From Paracoccus aeridis (GTDB lineage Bacteria > Pseudomonadota > Alphaproteobacteria > Rhodobacterales > Rhodobacteraceae), in the NCBI RefSeq assembly GCF_004923205.2, contig NZ_SELD02000066.1, positions 181,346 to 245,345 on the forward strand: a stretch of 64,000 bases of DNA, given 5' to 3'. Made by a program: the position numbers and the translations under genes. How positions within the stretch are numbered: the first letter of the stretch is position 1; each line of letters begins with the position of its first letter. Shown here piece after piece: positions 19,548 to 29,726 of this stretch. A model generated the notes under the pieces. The model made no database searches. It was not told where the DNA came from and saw only the letters and a program-made list of their open reading frames with translations.

Positions 19548-19605
19548 AAACGGCTTTGCCGTTTTGACAGTTCCAATCCGCAAGGGTGATGTCAGATTTA
19601 TGACA
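19548..19605. promoter_or_regulatory. Two inverted repeats upstream of the luciferase-like gene
   Basis: The 224-bp gap between two divergent genes holds a perfect hairpin AAACGGC-TTT-GCCGTTT (19548-19564), followed directly by TTGACA, and a second inverted repeat TGTCA-N6-TGACA (19590-19605). The second one could be an operator for either neighbour. There is no regulator gene next to it, so this is a weak call. Confidence 0.3.
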
Positions 19606-19683
19606 CATCCCTGATGCCGCCGGCGCTACATTTCGACACCGTCGTATCTACCTGGGCCTGTCGACCTGACGAGGAACCGAACC

Positions 19684-20703
19684 ATGAAGAAGATCGGCTT
19701 TCTGTCCTTCGGCCACTGGTCGGCGGCCGCGCAGTCGCAGACCCGGTCGGCGTCCGACAACCTGCTTCAGTCGATCGACCTGTCGGTCGCCGCCGAGGAG
19801 CTGGGCCTCGACGGCGCGTATTTCCGGGTCCATCACTTCGCCCGGCAGCACGCCTCGCCGTTCCCGCTGCTGGCGGCCATCGGCGCCCGCACCAGCCGGA
19901 TCGAGATCGGGACCGGCGTCATCGACATGCGGTACGAAAACCCGTTCTACATGGCCGAGGATGCCGGCGCGGCCGACCTGATCTCTCGCGGGCGGCTGCA
20001 GCTGGGTCTCAGCCGCGGGTCGCCCGAGCAGGTGATCGAGGGCTGGCGCCACTTCGGCTACGCGCCTGAGCCGGGCGAGACCGATGCCGACATGGCCCGC
20101 CGCCGGACGGAGACGTTTCTCAAGCTGATGGAAGGCGAAGGCTTCGCCGCGCCCTCGCCCCACCCGATGTTCCCGAACCCGCCGGGCCTTCTGCGGCTGG
20201 AGCCGTTCTCGGCCGGGCTGCGGGACCGGATCTGGTGGGGCGCCGCATCGGACGCGACCGCCGTCTGGGCGGCGCAGCTGGGAATGCACCTGCAGAGCTC
20301 GACCCTGAAGACCGACGAATCGGGCGAGCCGCTGCACATCCAGCAGGCGCGCCAGATCAGGCTGTTCAGGCAGGCGTGGAAGGCCGCGGGGCATGAGGGC
20401 CAGCCGCGCGCGTCGGTCAGCCGCAGCATCTTCGCGCTGGTCAACGACAGGGATCGACAGCTGCTGGGGGGCCAGCGCAGCGACCGCGACCAGATCGGGA
20501 TCATCGACAACACGCGGACGGTGTTCGGACGCAGCTACGCGGCAGAGCCCGAGGAACTGGTCAGGCAGCTTGAAAGGGACGAGGCGATCCGCGAGGCCGA
20601 CACGCTGCTGCTGACGATCCCGAACCAGCTTGGCGTCGACTACAACATCCACGCGCTGGAAGCGATCCTGACGCAGGTCGCGCCCGCGCTCGGCTGGCGC
20701 TGA
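19684..20703 (+). CDS. Luciferase-like (LLM) flavin-dependent monooxygenase
   Basis: The 339-aa protein has the TIM-barrel pattern of bacterial luciferase-like flavin monooxygenases: an N-terminal beta strand (KKIGFLSFGHW), FRVHHFARQHASPFPLLAAIGARTSRIEIGTGVI and a conserved SRGRLQLGLSRGS flavin-binding loop. Substrate cannot be predicted. There is a GAGGAAC ribosome-binding site. It stands alone between the secreted protein and the cys operon. It is not a bioluminescence gene: no luxAB pair or lux context is present. Confidence 0.85.
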   Translation: MKKIGFLSFGHWSAAAQSQTRSASDNLLQSIDLSVAAEELGLDGAYFRVHHFARQHASPFPLLAAIGARTSRIEIGTGVIDMRYENPFYMAEDAGAADLISRGRLQLGLSRGSPEQVIEGWRHFGYAPEPGETDADMARRRTETFLKLMEGEGFAAPSPHPMFPNPPGLLRLEPFSAGLRDRIWWGAASDATAVWAAQLGMHLQSSTLKTDESGEPLHIQQARQIRLFRQAWKAAGHEGQPRASVSRSIFALVNDRDRQLLGGQRSDRDQIGIIDNTRTVFGRSYAAEPEELVRQLERDEAIREADTLLLTIPNQLGVDYNIHALEAILTQVAPALGWR

Positions 20704-20763
20704 GGTCGAGGGGACGCGGCGTCCGCGTCGATGGCGATCTGATCGGCCGACGCGCCGGCAGGC

Positions 20764-21546
20764 CTAGCGGCGATGTTCCAGAACGGTCTTCGCGACCAGG
20801 ACCACCAGCGCGATCATCGTGAGCACCGTAGCCGCGGCGAAGGCGCCGGCCGCGTTCAGGTCGTTGAACAGCAGCTCGACATGCAGCGGCAGGGTGTTGG
20901 TCTTGCCGCGGATGCTGCCCGAAACGATCGCGACACCGCCGTATTCCCCAACCGCGCGCGCTGTCGCCAGCACCGCGCCGTACAGCAGCGCCCAGCGGAT
21001 GTTGGGCAGCGTCACCCGGCGGAACAGCTGCCAGCCGCTCGCCCCCAGCGTCACGGCCGCCTGTTCCTGGTCCGATCCCTGCGCCTGCATCAGCGGCAGC
21101 ACCTCGCGCACGACGAAGGGCGTCGTCACGAACATCGTCACCATCACGATGCCCGGCAGCGCGAACAGCACGTCGAGGTCGTGCCGCGCAAGGAAGCCGC
21201 CCAGCCAGCCCTGCCGCCCGTACAGGAGCAGGTAGCAGATCCCCGCGATGATCGGGGAAATCGAGAAGGGCAGCTCGATCAGCGTGATCAGCAGGCCGCG
21301 GCCGCGAAACTGGAACTTCGACAGAAGCCACGCCGCGCCGATGCCGAAGGCGACGGTGACCGGCACCACGATCACGGCGACGAGCGTCGTCATCCAGATC
21401 GCGTGCAGCGTCAGCGGGTGCATGATGTTCGCGGCATAGGCCGACCACCCGGCCCCCAGCGCCTGCACGAAGATGTAGACCAGCGGCACGACGACGAAGA
21501 TCGCCGTTGTCACCACCGCCAGCCCGATCAGAAGCGCCCGCGTCAT
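20764..21546 (-). CDS. cysW: Sulfate ABC transporter permease CysW
   Basis: This 260-aa inner-membrane permease has about six helices and the cytoplasmic EAA loop (EQAAVTLGASGWQLFRRVTLPNI) that docks on the ATPase. The GEYGGVAIVSGSIRGKTNTLPLHVE segment is typical of CysW. It is the last gene of the leftward cysA-sbp-cysT-cysW operon, and its ATG overlaps the cysT stop (ATGA). It should work with CysT, CysA and the binding protein to import sulfate or thiosulfate. Confidence 0.92.
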   Translation of the reverse strand: MTRALLIGLAVVTTAIFVVVPLVYIFVQALGAGWSAYAANIMHPLTLHAIWMTTLVAVIVVPVTVAFGIGAAWLLSKFQFRGRGLLITLIELPFSISPIIAGICYLLLYGRQGWLGGFLARHDLDVLFALPGIVMVTMFVTTPFVVREVLPLMQAQGSDQEQAAVTLGASGWQLFRRVTLPNIRWALLYGAVLATARAVGEYGGVAIVSGSIRGKTNTLPLHVELLFNDLNAAGAFAAATVLTMIALVVLVAKTVLEHRR

Positions 21547-22394
21547 GCCGTGACCGCGCCGTAGCGTGCCGCGCGGATCTGGACGAGGTTCGACAGGAAC
21601 AGCAGCACCAGCGCCAGCACCATCAGGACCAACGCCACGGCGGCCGCGCCTTCGTAGTCGTATTCCTCCAGCCGGATATAGGCGAGAAGTGACGCGATCT
21701 CGGTCTTGAAGGGCAGGTTGCCGGCGATGAAGACGACCGCCCCGAATTCGCCCAGCGAGCGGGCGAAGGACGTCGTGACGCCCCCGAGCCACGCCGGCAT
21801 GATGGCCGGGAAGATCACCCGGCGGAACGTGGTCCAGCCGCTCGCGCCGAGGCTGGAGGCGGCTTCCTCGAGCGCGGGGTCCAGCTTCTCGAGCACCGGC
21901 TGCACGGCGCGGACGACGAAGGGGATCGAGGTAAACGACATAGCGAGGATGATGCCGCCCAGCGTGTACACCACCTGAATGCCCATCGGCGCCAGCACCG
22001 CCCCGAACCATCCGTTCGCGGAATAGAGCGCGGTCAGCGACAGGCCCGCCACGGCGGTGGGCAGCGCGAAGGGAATGTCCATCAGCGCGTCCAGTAACCC
22101 GCGCCCCGGGAAGCGGTAGCGGACCAGCACCCATGCCATCAGCAGGCCGTAGACCGCGTTGATGACGGTCGCCACCGCCGCCGCCGTGATGGTGATCCGC
22201 AGCGCCGCGCGGGTGCGCGGGGCCGAGACGATGTCCCACAGCCGCGCCGGGCCGATCCCCGCGCCCTCGATGACAAGGGCGATGATGGGGATCAGCACGA
22301 TTACCGTCAGGTACAGCAGCGTCGTGCCGAAGGTCAGGCGAAAGCCCGGCAGGACGGCGCGCGCCCGGACCGGCGGGGCAGAGGCGAGGGACAT
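21543..22394 (-). CDS. cysT: Sulfate ABC transporter permease CysT
   Basis: The 283-aa permease has about six helices and an EAA loop (EEAASSLGASGWTTFRRVIFPAI). The segment GEFGAVVFIAGNLPFKTEI is typical for CysT/CysU. It pairs with CysW to form the transmembrane channel. It follows the binding-protein gene by 22 bp and overlaps cysW by 4 bp. Confidence 0.92.
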   Translation of the reverse strand: MSLASAPPVRARAVLPGFRLTFGTTLLYLTVIVLIPIIALVIEGAGIGPARLWDIVSAPRTRAALRITITAAAVATVINAVYGLLMAWVLVRYRFPGRGLLDALMDIPFALPTAVAGLSLTALYSANGWFGAVLAPMGIQVVYTLGGIILAMSFTSIPFVVRAVQPVLEKLDPALEEAASSLGASGWTTFRRVIFPAIMPAWLGGVTTSFARSLGEFGAVVFIAGNLPFKTEIASLLAYIRLEEYDYEGAAAVALVLMVLALVLLFLSNLVQIRAARYGAVTA

Positions 22395-22416
22395 CGGTTG
22401 GGCCTTCGGACTGGTC

Positions 22417-23415
22417 TCAGCGGTTGACGAAGACCTTGTCGAGGATCCCGCCCACGGCCAGGTGCTCGGACTGGATCTTGTCCCAGCCGCCGAACACGTC
22501 CTCGACCGTCAGCAGCTCGACCTGCGGGAACTTGTCTGCGAACTCGGCCTTCACCGTCTCGTCGTTTACGCGGTTGCCGTTCTCGGCGAGAATGCGCTGC
22601 GCTTCGGGCGAGTAGAGCCAGTTGAGATAGGCGGTTGCCAGCTCGGTGGTGCCGTTCCTGTCGGTGTTCTCGGTCACGACGGCGACCGGGAAGGCCGAGA
22701 ACAGGCTGACCGGCGGCGTCACCGCGACAAGGCCGCGGTCGGCGTACTGCGCGGCGATCTGGCGGGTCTCGGTCTCGAACGTGACCAGCACGTCGCCGAT
22801 CTCGCGTTCCACGAAGGTCTGGGTCGCGGCGCGCCCGCCGGTATCGAACACGGGAACGTTCTCCATGATCTTGCGGACGAACGCCTGCGCGGCCTCCGCA
22901 TCGCCGCCGTTCTCGCGCAGCGCGAAGGCGTAGGCAGCGAGGTAGGTGTAGCGGCCGTTGCCCGAGGTGCGCGGGTTCGGGAACACCACCTGAACGTCAT
23001 CGCGGGCGAGGTCGGACCAGTTGTTGATGTTCTTCGGGTTGCCCTCGCGGACGAGGAAGGCGGGCATCGAGTAATAGGGCGAGGCGTTGTTGGGGAACGC
23101 CGCGCGCCAGTCCTCGGCCACCATGCCGCCCTTGGCCAGCATCTCGACGTCGGTTTCCTGGTTGAAGGTCACGACGTCGGCGGGCAGCCCCTCGAGGATC
23201 GACCGCGCCTGCTTGGACGACCCCGCGTGCGACTGCTCGATCGTCACGTCGCGGCCGGACTGGGCCTTCCAGGCTTGCGCGAAAACGGGGTTCAGCTTCT
23301 CGAACAGCTCGCGGCTGACGTCGTAGCTGACATTCAGCAGCCGGTCCTGGGCCGAGGCGGGCGACACGGCCAGCACCAGCGCGACGGCGGCGGCCTTGAA
23401 GGCGGCGAGTTTCAT
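22417..23415 (-). CDS. sbp: Periplasmic sulfate-binding protein
   Basis: The 332-aa protein begins with a signal peptide (cleavage near SPASA-Q) and then LLNVSYDVSRELFEKLNPVF, the start typical of Sbp/CysP sulfate- or thiosulfate-binding proteins. Further motifs are QSHAGSSKQARSILEGLPADVVTFN and NPRTSGNGRYTYLAAYAF. Sequence alone does not settle sulfate versus thiosulfate preference. It lies second in the operon, 21 bp after cysA. Confidence 0.9.
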   Translation of the reverse strand: MKLAAFKAAAVALVLAVSPASAQDRLLNVSYDVSRELFEKLNPVFAQAWKAQSGRDVTIEQSHAGSSKQARSILEGLPADVVTFNQETDVEMLAKGGMVAEDWRAAFPNNASPYYSMPAFLVREGNPKNINNWSDLARDDVQVVFPNPRTSGNGRYTYLAAYAFALRENGGDAEAAQAFVRKIMENVPVFDTGGRAATQTFVEREIGDVLVTFETETRQIAAQYADRGLVAVTPPVSLFSAFPVAVVTENTDRNGTTELATAYLNWLYSPEAQRILAENGNRVNDETVKAEFADKFPQVELLTVEDVFGGWDKIQSEHLAVGGILDKVFVNR

Positions 23416-23436
23416 CGATGGTCCCTTTCAGGCGGT

Positions 23437-24480
23437 TCAGACGGGAAAGACGGAGGCGGCCTCGGGCCGCAGGTGGACGCGGGCGCCGGGCGACAGGCCC
23501 TGGGCTGCCGGGTGACGGCGGCGCAGGTCGGCGGGCACCTCGGCGCCGGACGCGTCGGCCAAGACCAGCCGCAGCTGCGAGCCGGTGTTGGAGATCGAGG
23601 CGACGGTCCACGGCCCTGCGGGGTCGGGAACGGGCACGAGATCCTCGGGGCGGACGAACAGACGCGCGGGACCGTCGGGCAGGCCGGGCGCCACGACGCG
23701 GGAGGCATCGACGCCCGGGGCGGCGACGCTGCCGCCGCGGACGGTCACGGGCAAGGCGACGGTCGCGCCCATGAAATCGGCGACGAAGGGGGTGGCGGGC
23801 GCGTCGTGGATGGTCGCGGCATCGCCGATCTGCTGGATCCGGCCGTGGTCCATCACGACGACGCGGTCGGCAAGCTCGAACGCTTCCTCCTGGTCGTGGG
23901 TCACGAAGATCGTCGTGGTGCCGGTCGCGTCGTGGACGCCACGCAGCCAGCGCCGCAGGTCGCGGCGGACCGCGGCGTCGAGCGCGCCGAAGGGTTCGTC
24001 GAGCAGCAGGACCGTGGGTTCGATCGCGAGCGCGCGGCCAAGCGCGACACGCTGCCGCTGGCCGCCGGACAACTGCGCGGGGTAGCGGCCGCCGAGCGCC
24101 TCGATCTGGAGAAAGCCCAGCAGCTCGTCGACCTTGCGGGCGATCTGCGCGCGTCCCGGGCGCTCGGCGCGCGGGCGCACGGTCAGGCCGAAGGCGATGT
24201 TGTCGCGCACGGTCATGTGCGGGAACAGCGCGTAGTTCTGGAACACGAAGCCGATCCGGCGATCCTGCGCCGCAAGCCGCAGCCAGTCCTGCCCGTCAAC
24301 GTCGAGCCGGCCCGCATCCGGCCAGTCCAGCCCTGCGATGATCTTGAGAAGCGTGGTCTTGCCCGATCCCGAGGGCCCGAGCAGCGCCACCAGCTCGCCA
24401 TCCGCGACGGTGAGGTCGATCCCGCGCAGCACCTCGGTCTGGCCGAAGCTCTTGTGAAGCTGCGAGATCTGGATGGTCAT
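23437..24480 (-). CDS. cysA: Sulfate/thiosulfate import ATPase CysA
   Basis: This 347-aa ABC ATPase powers the CysTW permease. Walker A is GPSGSGKTT (about residues 35-43), the signature is LSGGQRQR, and Walker B LLLDEPFGALDA is followed by the switch histidine in VTHDQEEA. A C-terminal TOBE-like domain follows. It is the first gene of the operon, an uncommon but not unique order. No regulatory gene for sulfur limitation is adjacent. Confidence 0.92.
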   Translation of the reverse strand: MTIQISQLHKSFGQTEVLRGIDLTVADGELVALLGPSGSGKTTLLKIIAGLDWPDAGRLDVDGQDWLRLAAQDRRIGFVFQNYALFPHMTVRDNIAFGLTVRPRAERPGRAQIARKVDELLGFLQIEALGGRYPAQLSGGQRQRVALGRALAIEPTVLLLDEPFGALDAAVRRDLRRWLRGVHDATGTTTIFVTHDQEEAFELADRVVVMDHGRIQQIGDAATIHDAPATPFVADFMGATVALPVTVRGGSVAAPGVDASRVVAPGLPDGPARLFVRPEDLVPVPDPAGPWTVASISNTGSQLRLVLADASGAEVPADLRRRHPAAQGLSPGARVHLRPEAASVFPV

Positions 24481-24620
24481 GGCCGCCTTCTCCGGGTGTC
24501 AGGCCCATCTAGAGAGCGGCAGCCGAGGCGGCAAGGAACGGGGGCGGCTCGGGCGCCGCGGGCGGAAAACGTGCTTCCACCAGGGTGCAGGAGCCTTGGA
24601 AAGGACGTCGACCAGCCAGC

Positions 24621-24652
24621 GCGGCTTCGGGAAAAGCTTCCGGTGAAGCCGC
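24621..24652. repeat. Inverted repeat between cysA and clpP
   Basis: GCGGCTTC (24621-24628) and GAAGCCGC (24645-24652) are perfectly complementary and enclose a second GGAA/TTCC pair. The hairpin lies about 70 bp beyond the clpP stop and 140 bp before the cysA start in the transcribed (minus) direction. It lacks a clear T-run, so it may be a clpP transcript end or part of the cysA leader. The rest of the 241-bp gap shows nothing recognisable. Confidence 0.35.
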
Positions 24653-24721
24653 GGCGCCAAGGAACGAGGGTCTTTTCCGCTGCAGGGAAGAAGAGCGGAC
24701 CCGCAGGCCCGCCCTGCCCTG

Positions 24722-25372
24722 TCACTTCAGGTCGTCCACGGTCCGGATGACCTTGCTCAGCAGGCCGTAGTCGATCGCTTCCTGGGTGTTCAGCCAGAAG
24801 TCCCGCTCAGTATCGGCCGCGATCCGCTCGACCGACTGGCCGGTCGCATCGGCGAAGATCTGGTTCAGCCGGTCGCGCATCAGACGCAGCTGTTCCGCCT
24901 GGATCATCATGTCCGAGCTCGTCCCGCCGATCCCGCCGGACGGCTGGTGGATCAGGAAGCGCGTGTTGGGCAGGCAGAAGCGGTTTTCCTGCTTCGCGCC
25001 AACGAAGATCAGCGCGCCCGCGCTCGCCACCCAGCCCGAGCCGATGGTCCGCACGGTGGGCCGGATGAAGCGGATCACGTCATGGATCATGTCGCCGGAT
25101 TCGACGTGCCCGCCAGGCGACGAGATCAGGACGTTGATCGGCTTGTCGTTGTCCTCGGCCAGGGCGAGGAGATGCGAGACGGTGCGCTGCGCCAGCTTGT
25201 CGTTGATCGTGCCCGCCACGATGACGGTGCGCGACCGGAAGTACAGCTTGTCGATCGCGGGGCTTTGCGGAAGGCCCAGATCCTCGCCCTTCTCGTCGTC
25301 CTTCCGCGGCTCGTCCTGTTCCTCGTCGGGATCGTCGTCATCAAGCCTGTGGGGCGGAAGCGGGTGCAGCAT
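24722..25372 (-). CDS. clpP: ClpP-family serine protease with acidic N-terminal extension
   Basis: The 216-aa protein is a ClpP peptidase. The catalytic triad is visible as Ser117 (GWVASAGA), His142 (FLIHQPSGG) and Asp191 (TERDFW), with the same 25- and 49-residue spacing as E. coli ClpP. A 36-residue N-terminal extension is dominated by Asp and Glu, unlike the main ClpP, and the serine motif reads VASAG instead of ASSMG. This looks like an alphaproteobacterial ClpP paralogue, not the primary clpP that sits beside clpX. Neither clpX nor clpA is nearby. Confidence 0.85.
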   Translation of the reverse strand: MLHPLPPHRLDDDDPDEEQDEPRKDDEKGEDLGLPQSPAIDKLYFRSRTVIVAGTINDKLAQRTVSHLLALAEDNDKPINVLISSPGGHVESGDMIHDVIRFIRPTVRTIGSGWVASAGALIFVGAKQENRFCLPNTRFLIHQPSGGIGGTSSDMMIQAEQLRLMRDRLNQIFADATGQSVERIAADTERDFWLNTQEAIDYGLLSKVIRTVDDLK

Positions 25373-25452
25373 CGGGGCATCCTTTCATTGGCGCGGCGGG
25401 GGCACGGCGCGAACCGGCCCCGCTGCATGGTTACCTAAGCATCCCTCAAGGA

Positions 25453-26580
<1,128 letters not shown>

Positions 26581-26661
26581 CCGGCGGCTCCTTACGCGGG
26601 TGGCCGCGCCAGACTGGCGCAGCCGCGCGGCAGGTTCAACCGGGGTCAGTTCTGGGCAGGG

Positions 26662-27258
26662 TCACTTCTGGACGGGTGCGGCGGCTGCCGAGACGGGGGT
26701 GGACGACACGCCCACCTGCGCGGCGCGCAGAAGCCGGTCGTGCAGCATGAAGCCGTTCGCCATGACCTGGATGATGTCGCCCGCCCGGGTGCCGGGGACC
26801 GGCGCCTCGAACATTGCCTCGTGCAGCTGCGGGTCGAAGCGGTCGCCGGTGCCGGGGCTGATGACGGTGATGCCGTGCTTGGTGAACACGTTGGTGAGTT
26901 CACGCAGCGTCAGTTCCACGCCTTCGATCAGCGCGGCGTTCGCATCCGTGCGGTCGGTCGCGGCGGCGAGCGCCCGGCTGAGCGCGTCGTGGACCGGCAG
27001 GAGATCGCGCGCGAGGCGCGAGCCGCCATAATTCTCGGCCTCGCGGCGGTCCTTGTCGGCGCGCTTGCGGGCGTTCTCGGCATCCGCGAGCGCGCGCATG
27101 AAGCGGTCGCGGTAGTCGTCACGCTCGGCCTCGATCGCGAGGATGCGGTCGTCGTCGGCCGGATGCGTGGCCAGCGGATCCGGGCCGGTGTCGGCATCGG
27201 CGGCGAACCCCTCCTCGATCGCGTCAAGGTCGATATGGCCGTTCGGCTTGTCGTTCAT
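26662..27258 (-). CDS. grpE: Nucleotide exchange factor GrpE
   Basis: GrpE releases ADP from DnaK. The 198-aa protein has an acidic start, a long helical stretch (about residues 45-95: ERDDYRDRFMRALADAENARKR) and the conserved C-terminal beta domain with GVELTLRELTNVFTKHGI and DPQLHEAMFE. It follows hrcA by 3 bp in the usual alphaproteobacterial hrcA-grpE pair. Confidence 0.93.
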   Translation of the reverse strand: MNDKPNGHIDLDAIEEGFAADADTGPDPLATHPADDDRILAIEAERDDYRDRFMRALADAENARKRADKDRREAENYGGSRLARDLLPVHDALSRALAAATDRTDANAALIEGVELTLRELTNVFTKHGITVISPGTGDRFDPQLHEAMFEAPVPGTRAGDIIQVMANGFMLHDRLLRAAQVGVSSTPVSAAAAPVQK

Positions 27259-27261
27259 CGT

Positions 27262-28311
27262 CTACCCCTTTCGGCCCGACAATATCCGGCCGATCAGCTG
27301 AGCGGTGTAATCCACGATGGGCACGATGCGGCCATAATTCAGCCGCGTCGGGCCGATCACGCCCACAGCACCCACAATTCTTCGATCCGCGTTCATATAG
27401 GGCGAAACAACGAGAGAGGAACCCGAAAGTGAAAAAAGCTTGTTTTCGGAGCCGATGAAGATGCGGACGCCGTCGCCGCCCTCGGCCAGTTCCAGAAAGC
27501 GGGCGATGTCGCGCTTGCGTTCCAGTTCGTCGAACAGCACCCGCATGCGGTCGAGATCGGCCGCCTCGCTGGGCAGGAGATTCGCGCGGCCCTTCACGAT
27601 CAGCCGCGGATCGCGCTCGTCCGATTCCCACAGCGCAAGGCCCGCCGCGACCAGTTCCCCGGCCAGCGCGTCGATCTGCTGGCGGTTGGCGTTCACGGCA
27701 TCCCCGAGGGTCGCGCGCAGTTCCGCGAGCGTCCGCCCCTCGGCCTGGGCGTTGAGGAAGTTCGCGGCCTCGCGCATCGAGCTGGGGGTCTGGCCCACGG
27801 GCGGGGTGAAGACGCGGTTTTCGACGCGGCCGTCGGCGAAGACGAGGATCACCAGCGCCCGGTCCGGGGCGAGGCTCACGAACTCGATGTGGCGGACCGG
27901 GGCTTCCTGCTTGGGCATCAGCACCAGCGACGCGCCGTGGGTCAGGTGCGACAGCGCGGTGCTGACGCGGTCCAGCATCACCGAGGTGTCGGGGTCGTCG
28001 TCGCCCAGCGTCTCCTGGATGCGGGCCCGGTCGGCGGGGGCGACGGGGTCGATCTCCATCAGCCCGTCCACGAACAGGCGGAGGCCGAGTTGCGTCGGCT
28101 GTCGCCCGGCCGAGACGTGCGGGCTGTCGAGAAGGCCGAGATATTCCAGATCCTGCATGACGTTGCGGATCGTCGCGGCCGAAACCGCCATCGACCGGGT
28201 CAGCGTCCGCGACCCGATCGGCTCGCCCGTTTCAAGGTAACCCTCGACCACGCGGCGGAAAACCTCGCGCGAGCGGTCGTTCAGGTCGGACAGCAGGTCG
28301 GGCTGGATCAT
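27262..28311 (-). CDS. hrcA: Heat-inducible transcription repressor HrcA
   Basis: HrcA represses groESL and related heat-shock genes at CIRCE elements. The 349-aa protein starts with a winged helix (SDLNDRSREVFRRVVEGYLETGEPIGSRTL, then AATIRNVMQDLEYLGLL) and ends with GVIGPTRLNYGRIVPIVDYTA, both diagnostic. I chose the ATG at 28311 for the standard length; the open frame upstream runs into the divergent rph leader. I see no CIRCE (TTAGCACTC-N9-GAGTGCTAA) in the hrcA-rph gap, so it does not seem to repress itself here. Confidence 0.92.
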   Translation of the reverse strand: MIQPDLLSDLNDRSREVFRRVVEGYLETGEPIGSRTLTRSMAVSAATIRNVMQDLEYLGLLDSPHVSAGRQPTQLGLRLFVDGLMEIDPVAPADRARIQETLGDDDPDTSVMLDRVSTALSHLTHGASLVLMPKQEAPVRHIEFVSLAPDRALVILVFADGRVENRVFTPPVGQTPSSMREAANFLNAQAEGRTLAELRATLGDAVNANRQQIDALAGELVAAGLALWESDERDPRLIVKGRANLLPSEAADLDRMRVLFDELERKRDIARFLELAEGGDGVRIFIGSENKLFSLSGSSLVVSPYMNADRRIVGAVGVIGPTRLNYGRIVPIVDYTAQLIGRILSGRKG

Positions 28312-28400
28312 GAGGATGCCATGGCGCGCGCGGGCCGGGAGGGTTGCGGATGGGGTCGGCGGACCTGTATCTGACGGGCAACACCCTGAAAGGACGATCC

Positions 28401-29114
28401 ATGCGCCCCTCTGGCCGGAATCTAGATGAACTGCGCCCGATTTCAATTGAAACCGGCGTGATGCGGCATGCCGAAGGGTCGTGCCTGATCCGCTGCGGCG
28501 ACACCCACGTGCTGTGTTCCGCCACCATCGAGGACAAGGCGCCGCCGTTCCTGAAGGGCTCGGGCCAGGGCTGGGTCACGGCCGAATACGGGATGCTGCC
28601 GCGCGCCACCACCAGCCGCAACCGGCGCGAGGCGGCGGCCGGCAAGCAGGGCGGGCGCACGGTCGAGATCCAGCGCCTGATCGGGCGCGCGCTGCGGGCG
28701 GGCGTCGACCGGCGCGCGCTTGGCGAGCGGCAGATCGTGATCGACTGCGACGTGCTGCAGGCCGATGGCGGCACGCGCTGCGCGTCCATCACCGGCGGCT
28801 GGGTCGCGCTGCGGCTGGCGGTCAACAAGCTGATCGCGGCGAAGATGGTGACGACAGACCCGCTGGTCGACCACGTCGCAGCCGTGAGCTGCGGGATCTA
28901 TGCCGGGCAGCCGGTCGTGGATCTCGACTATCCCGAGGACAGCGTCGCGGGCACGGACGGCAACTTCGTGATGACCGGCGCGGGCCGGCTGATCGAGGTG
29001 CAGATGTCGGCGGAAGGGTCCGCCTTCAGCCGGGCCGAGATGGGCCAGTTGCTCGATCTTGCCGAGCTTGGCGTGGGGCGCCTGGTCGAGGCGCAGAAGG
29101 CCGCGATCGCATGA
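28401..29114 (+). CDS. rph: Ribonuclease PH
   Basis: RNase PH trims tRNA 3' ends phosphorolytically. The 237-aa protein opens with [14 protein letters not shown] and carries [24 protein letters not shown] and the phosphate-binding [16 protein letters not shown] segment. AAAGGA precedes the ATG at 28401. It diverges from hrcA and is followed by rdgB with an ATGA overlap, starting the rph-rdgB-hemW operon. Confidence 0.94.
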   Translation: MRPSGRNLDELRPISIETGVMRHAEGSCLIRCGDTHVLCSATIEDKAPPFLKGSGQGWVTAEYGMLPRATTSRNRREAAAGKQGGRTVEIQRLIGRALRAGVDRRALGERQIVIDCDVLQADGGTRCASITGGWVALRLAVNKLIAAKMVTTDPLVDHVAAVSCGIYAGQPVVDLDYPEDSVAGTDGNFVMTGAGRLIEVQMSAEGSAFSRAEMGQLLDLAELGVGRLVEAQKAAIA

Positions 29115-29716
29115 GGACGCTGAGCGAGCGGCGGCTGCTGGTCGCGACCCACAACGCGGGCAAGCTGGACGAGATGCGCGCGCTGTTCGCGCCGCACGGG
29201 ATCGAGGTCGTGGGCGCGGCCGAGATGGGGCTTGCCGAGCCGGAGGAGACGGAGACCTCGTTCGTCGGCAACGCCCGGATCAAGGCGGCGGCGGCGGTGA
29301 AGGCGACCGGGCTGCCCGCGCTCGCCGACGACAGCGGCATCTGCATCGACGGGCTGGACGGGGCGCCGGGCGTTCATACTGCGGACTGGGCGGAAACCGG
29401 CGCCGGGCGCGACTTCATGCAGGCGATGACCCGGGCGTGGACCGAGCTTGATGCAAGGGGCGCGCCCGAGCCGCGCGCCGCGCAGTTCCGGGCGACGTTC
29501 CTGCTGATGTGGCCGGATGGGCACGAAGAGGTGTTCGAGGGGATCGCGCCCGGCCGGCTCGTGTGGCCGGTACGGGGCGCGCTGGGGCACGGGTACGACC
29601 CGATGTTCGTCCCGGACGGGCATGACCGGACCTTCGCGGAGATGACGGCCGAGGAAAAGAACCGCATCAGCCACCGTGCCGATGCGTTCGAGAAGCTGCG
29701 GGCGGTCCTTGGCTGA
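29111..29716 (+). CDS. rdgB: XTP/dITP pyrophosphatase (HAM1/RdgB)
   Basis: The enzyme removes non-canonical purine triphosphates from the nucleotide pool. The 201-aa protein has the substrate motif [11 protein letters not shown] at the N-terminus, [13 protein letters not shown] in the middle, and [18 protein letters not shown] with a C-terminal [10 protein letters not shown]. The ATG at 29111 overlaps the rph stop. Its end lies 10 bp before the hemW ATG. Confidence 0.93.
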   Translation: MRTLSERRLLVATHNAGKLDEMRALFAPHGIEVVGAAEMGLAEPEETETSFVGNARIKAAAAVKATGLPALADDSGICIDGLDGAPGVHTADWAETGAGRDFMQAMTRAWTELDARGAPEPRAAQFRATFLLMWPDGHEEVFEGIAPGRLVWPVRGALGHGYDPMFVPDGHDRTFAEMTAEEKNRISHRADAFEKLRAVLG

Positions 29717-29726
29717 CGCCGCGCCC

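Noticed and set aside
19684..20703. Bioluminescence gene
   Set aside because: The protein is luciferase-like only in fold. There is no luxAB pair, no aldehyde-supply genes and no lux context. The same applies to the gene at 48784-49761.
22159..24750. An 863-codon open frame on the plus strand
   Set aside because: It lies opposite the sulfate transporter operon, whose minus-strand products match known families throughout. It is an antisense shadow of high-GC coding DNA.
28312..28400. Search for a CIRCE element in the hrcA-rph gap
   Set aside because: No TTAGCACTC / GAGTGCTAA pair is present, so no heat-shock operator is called.
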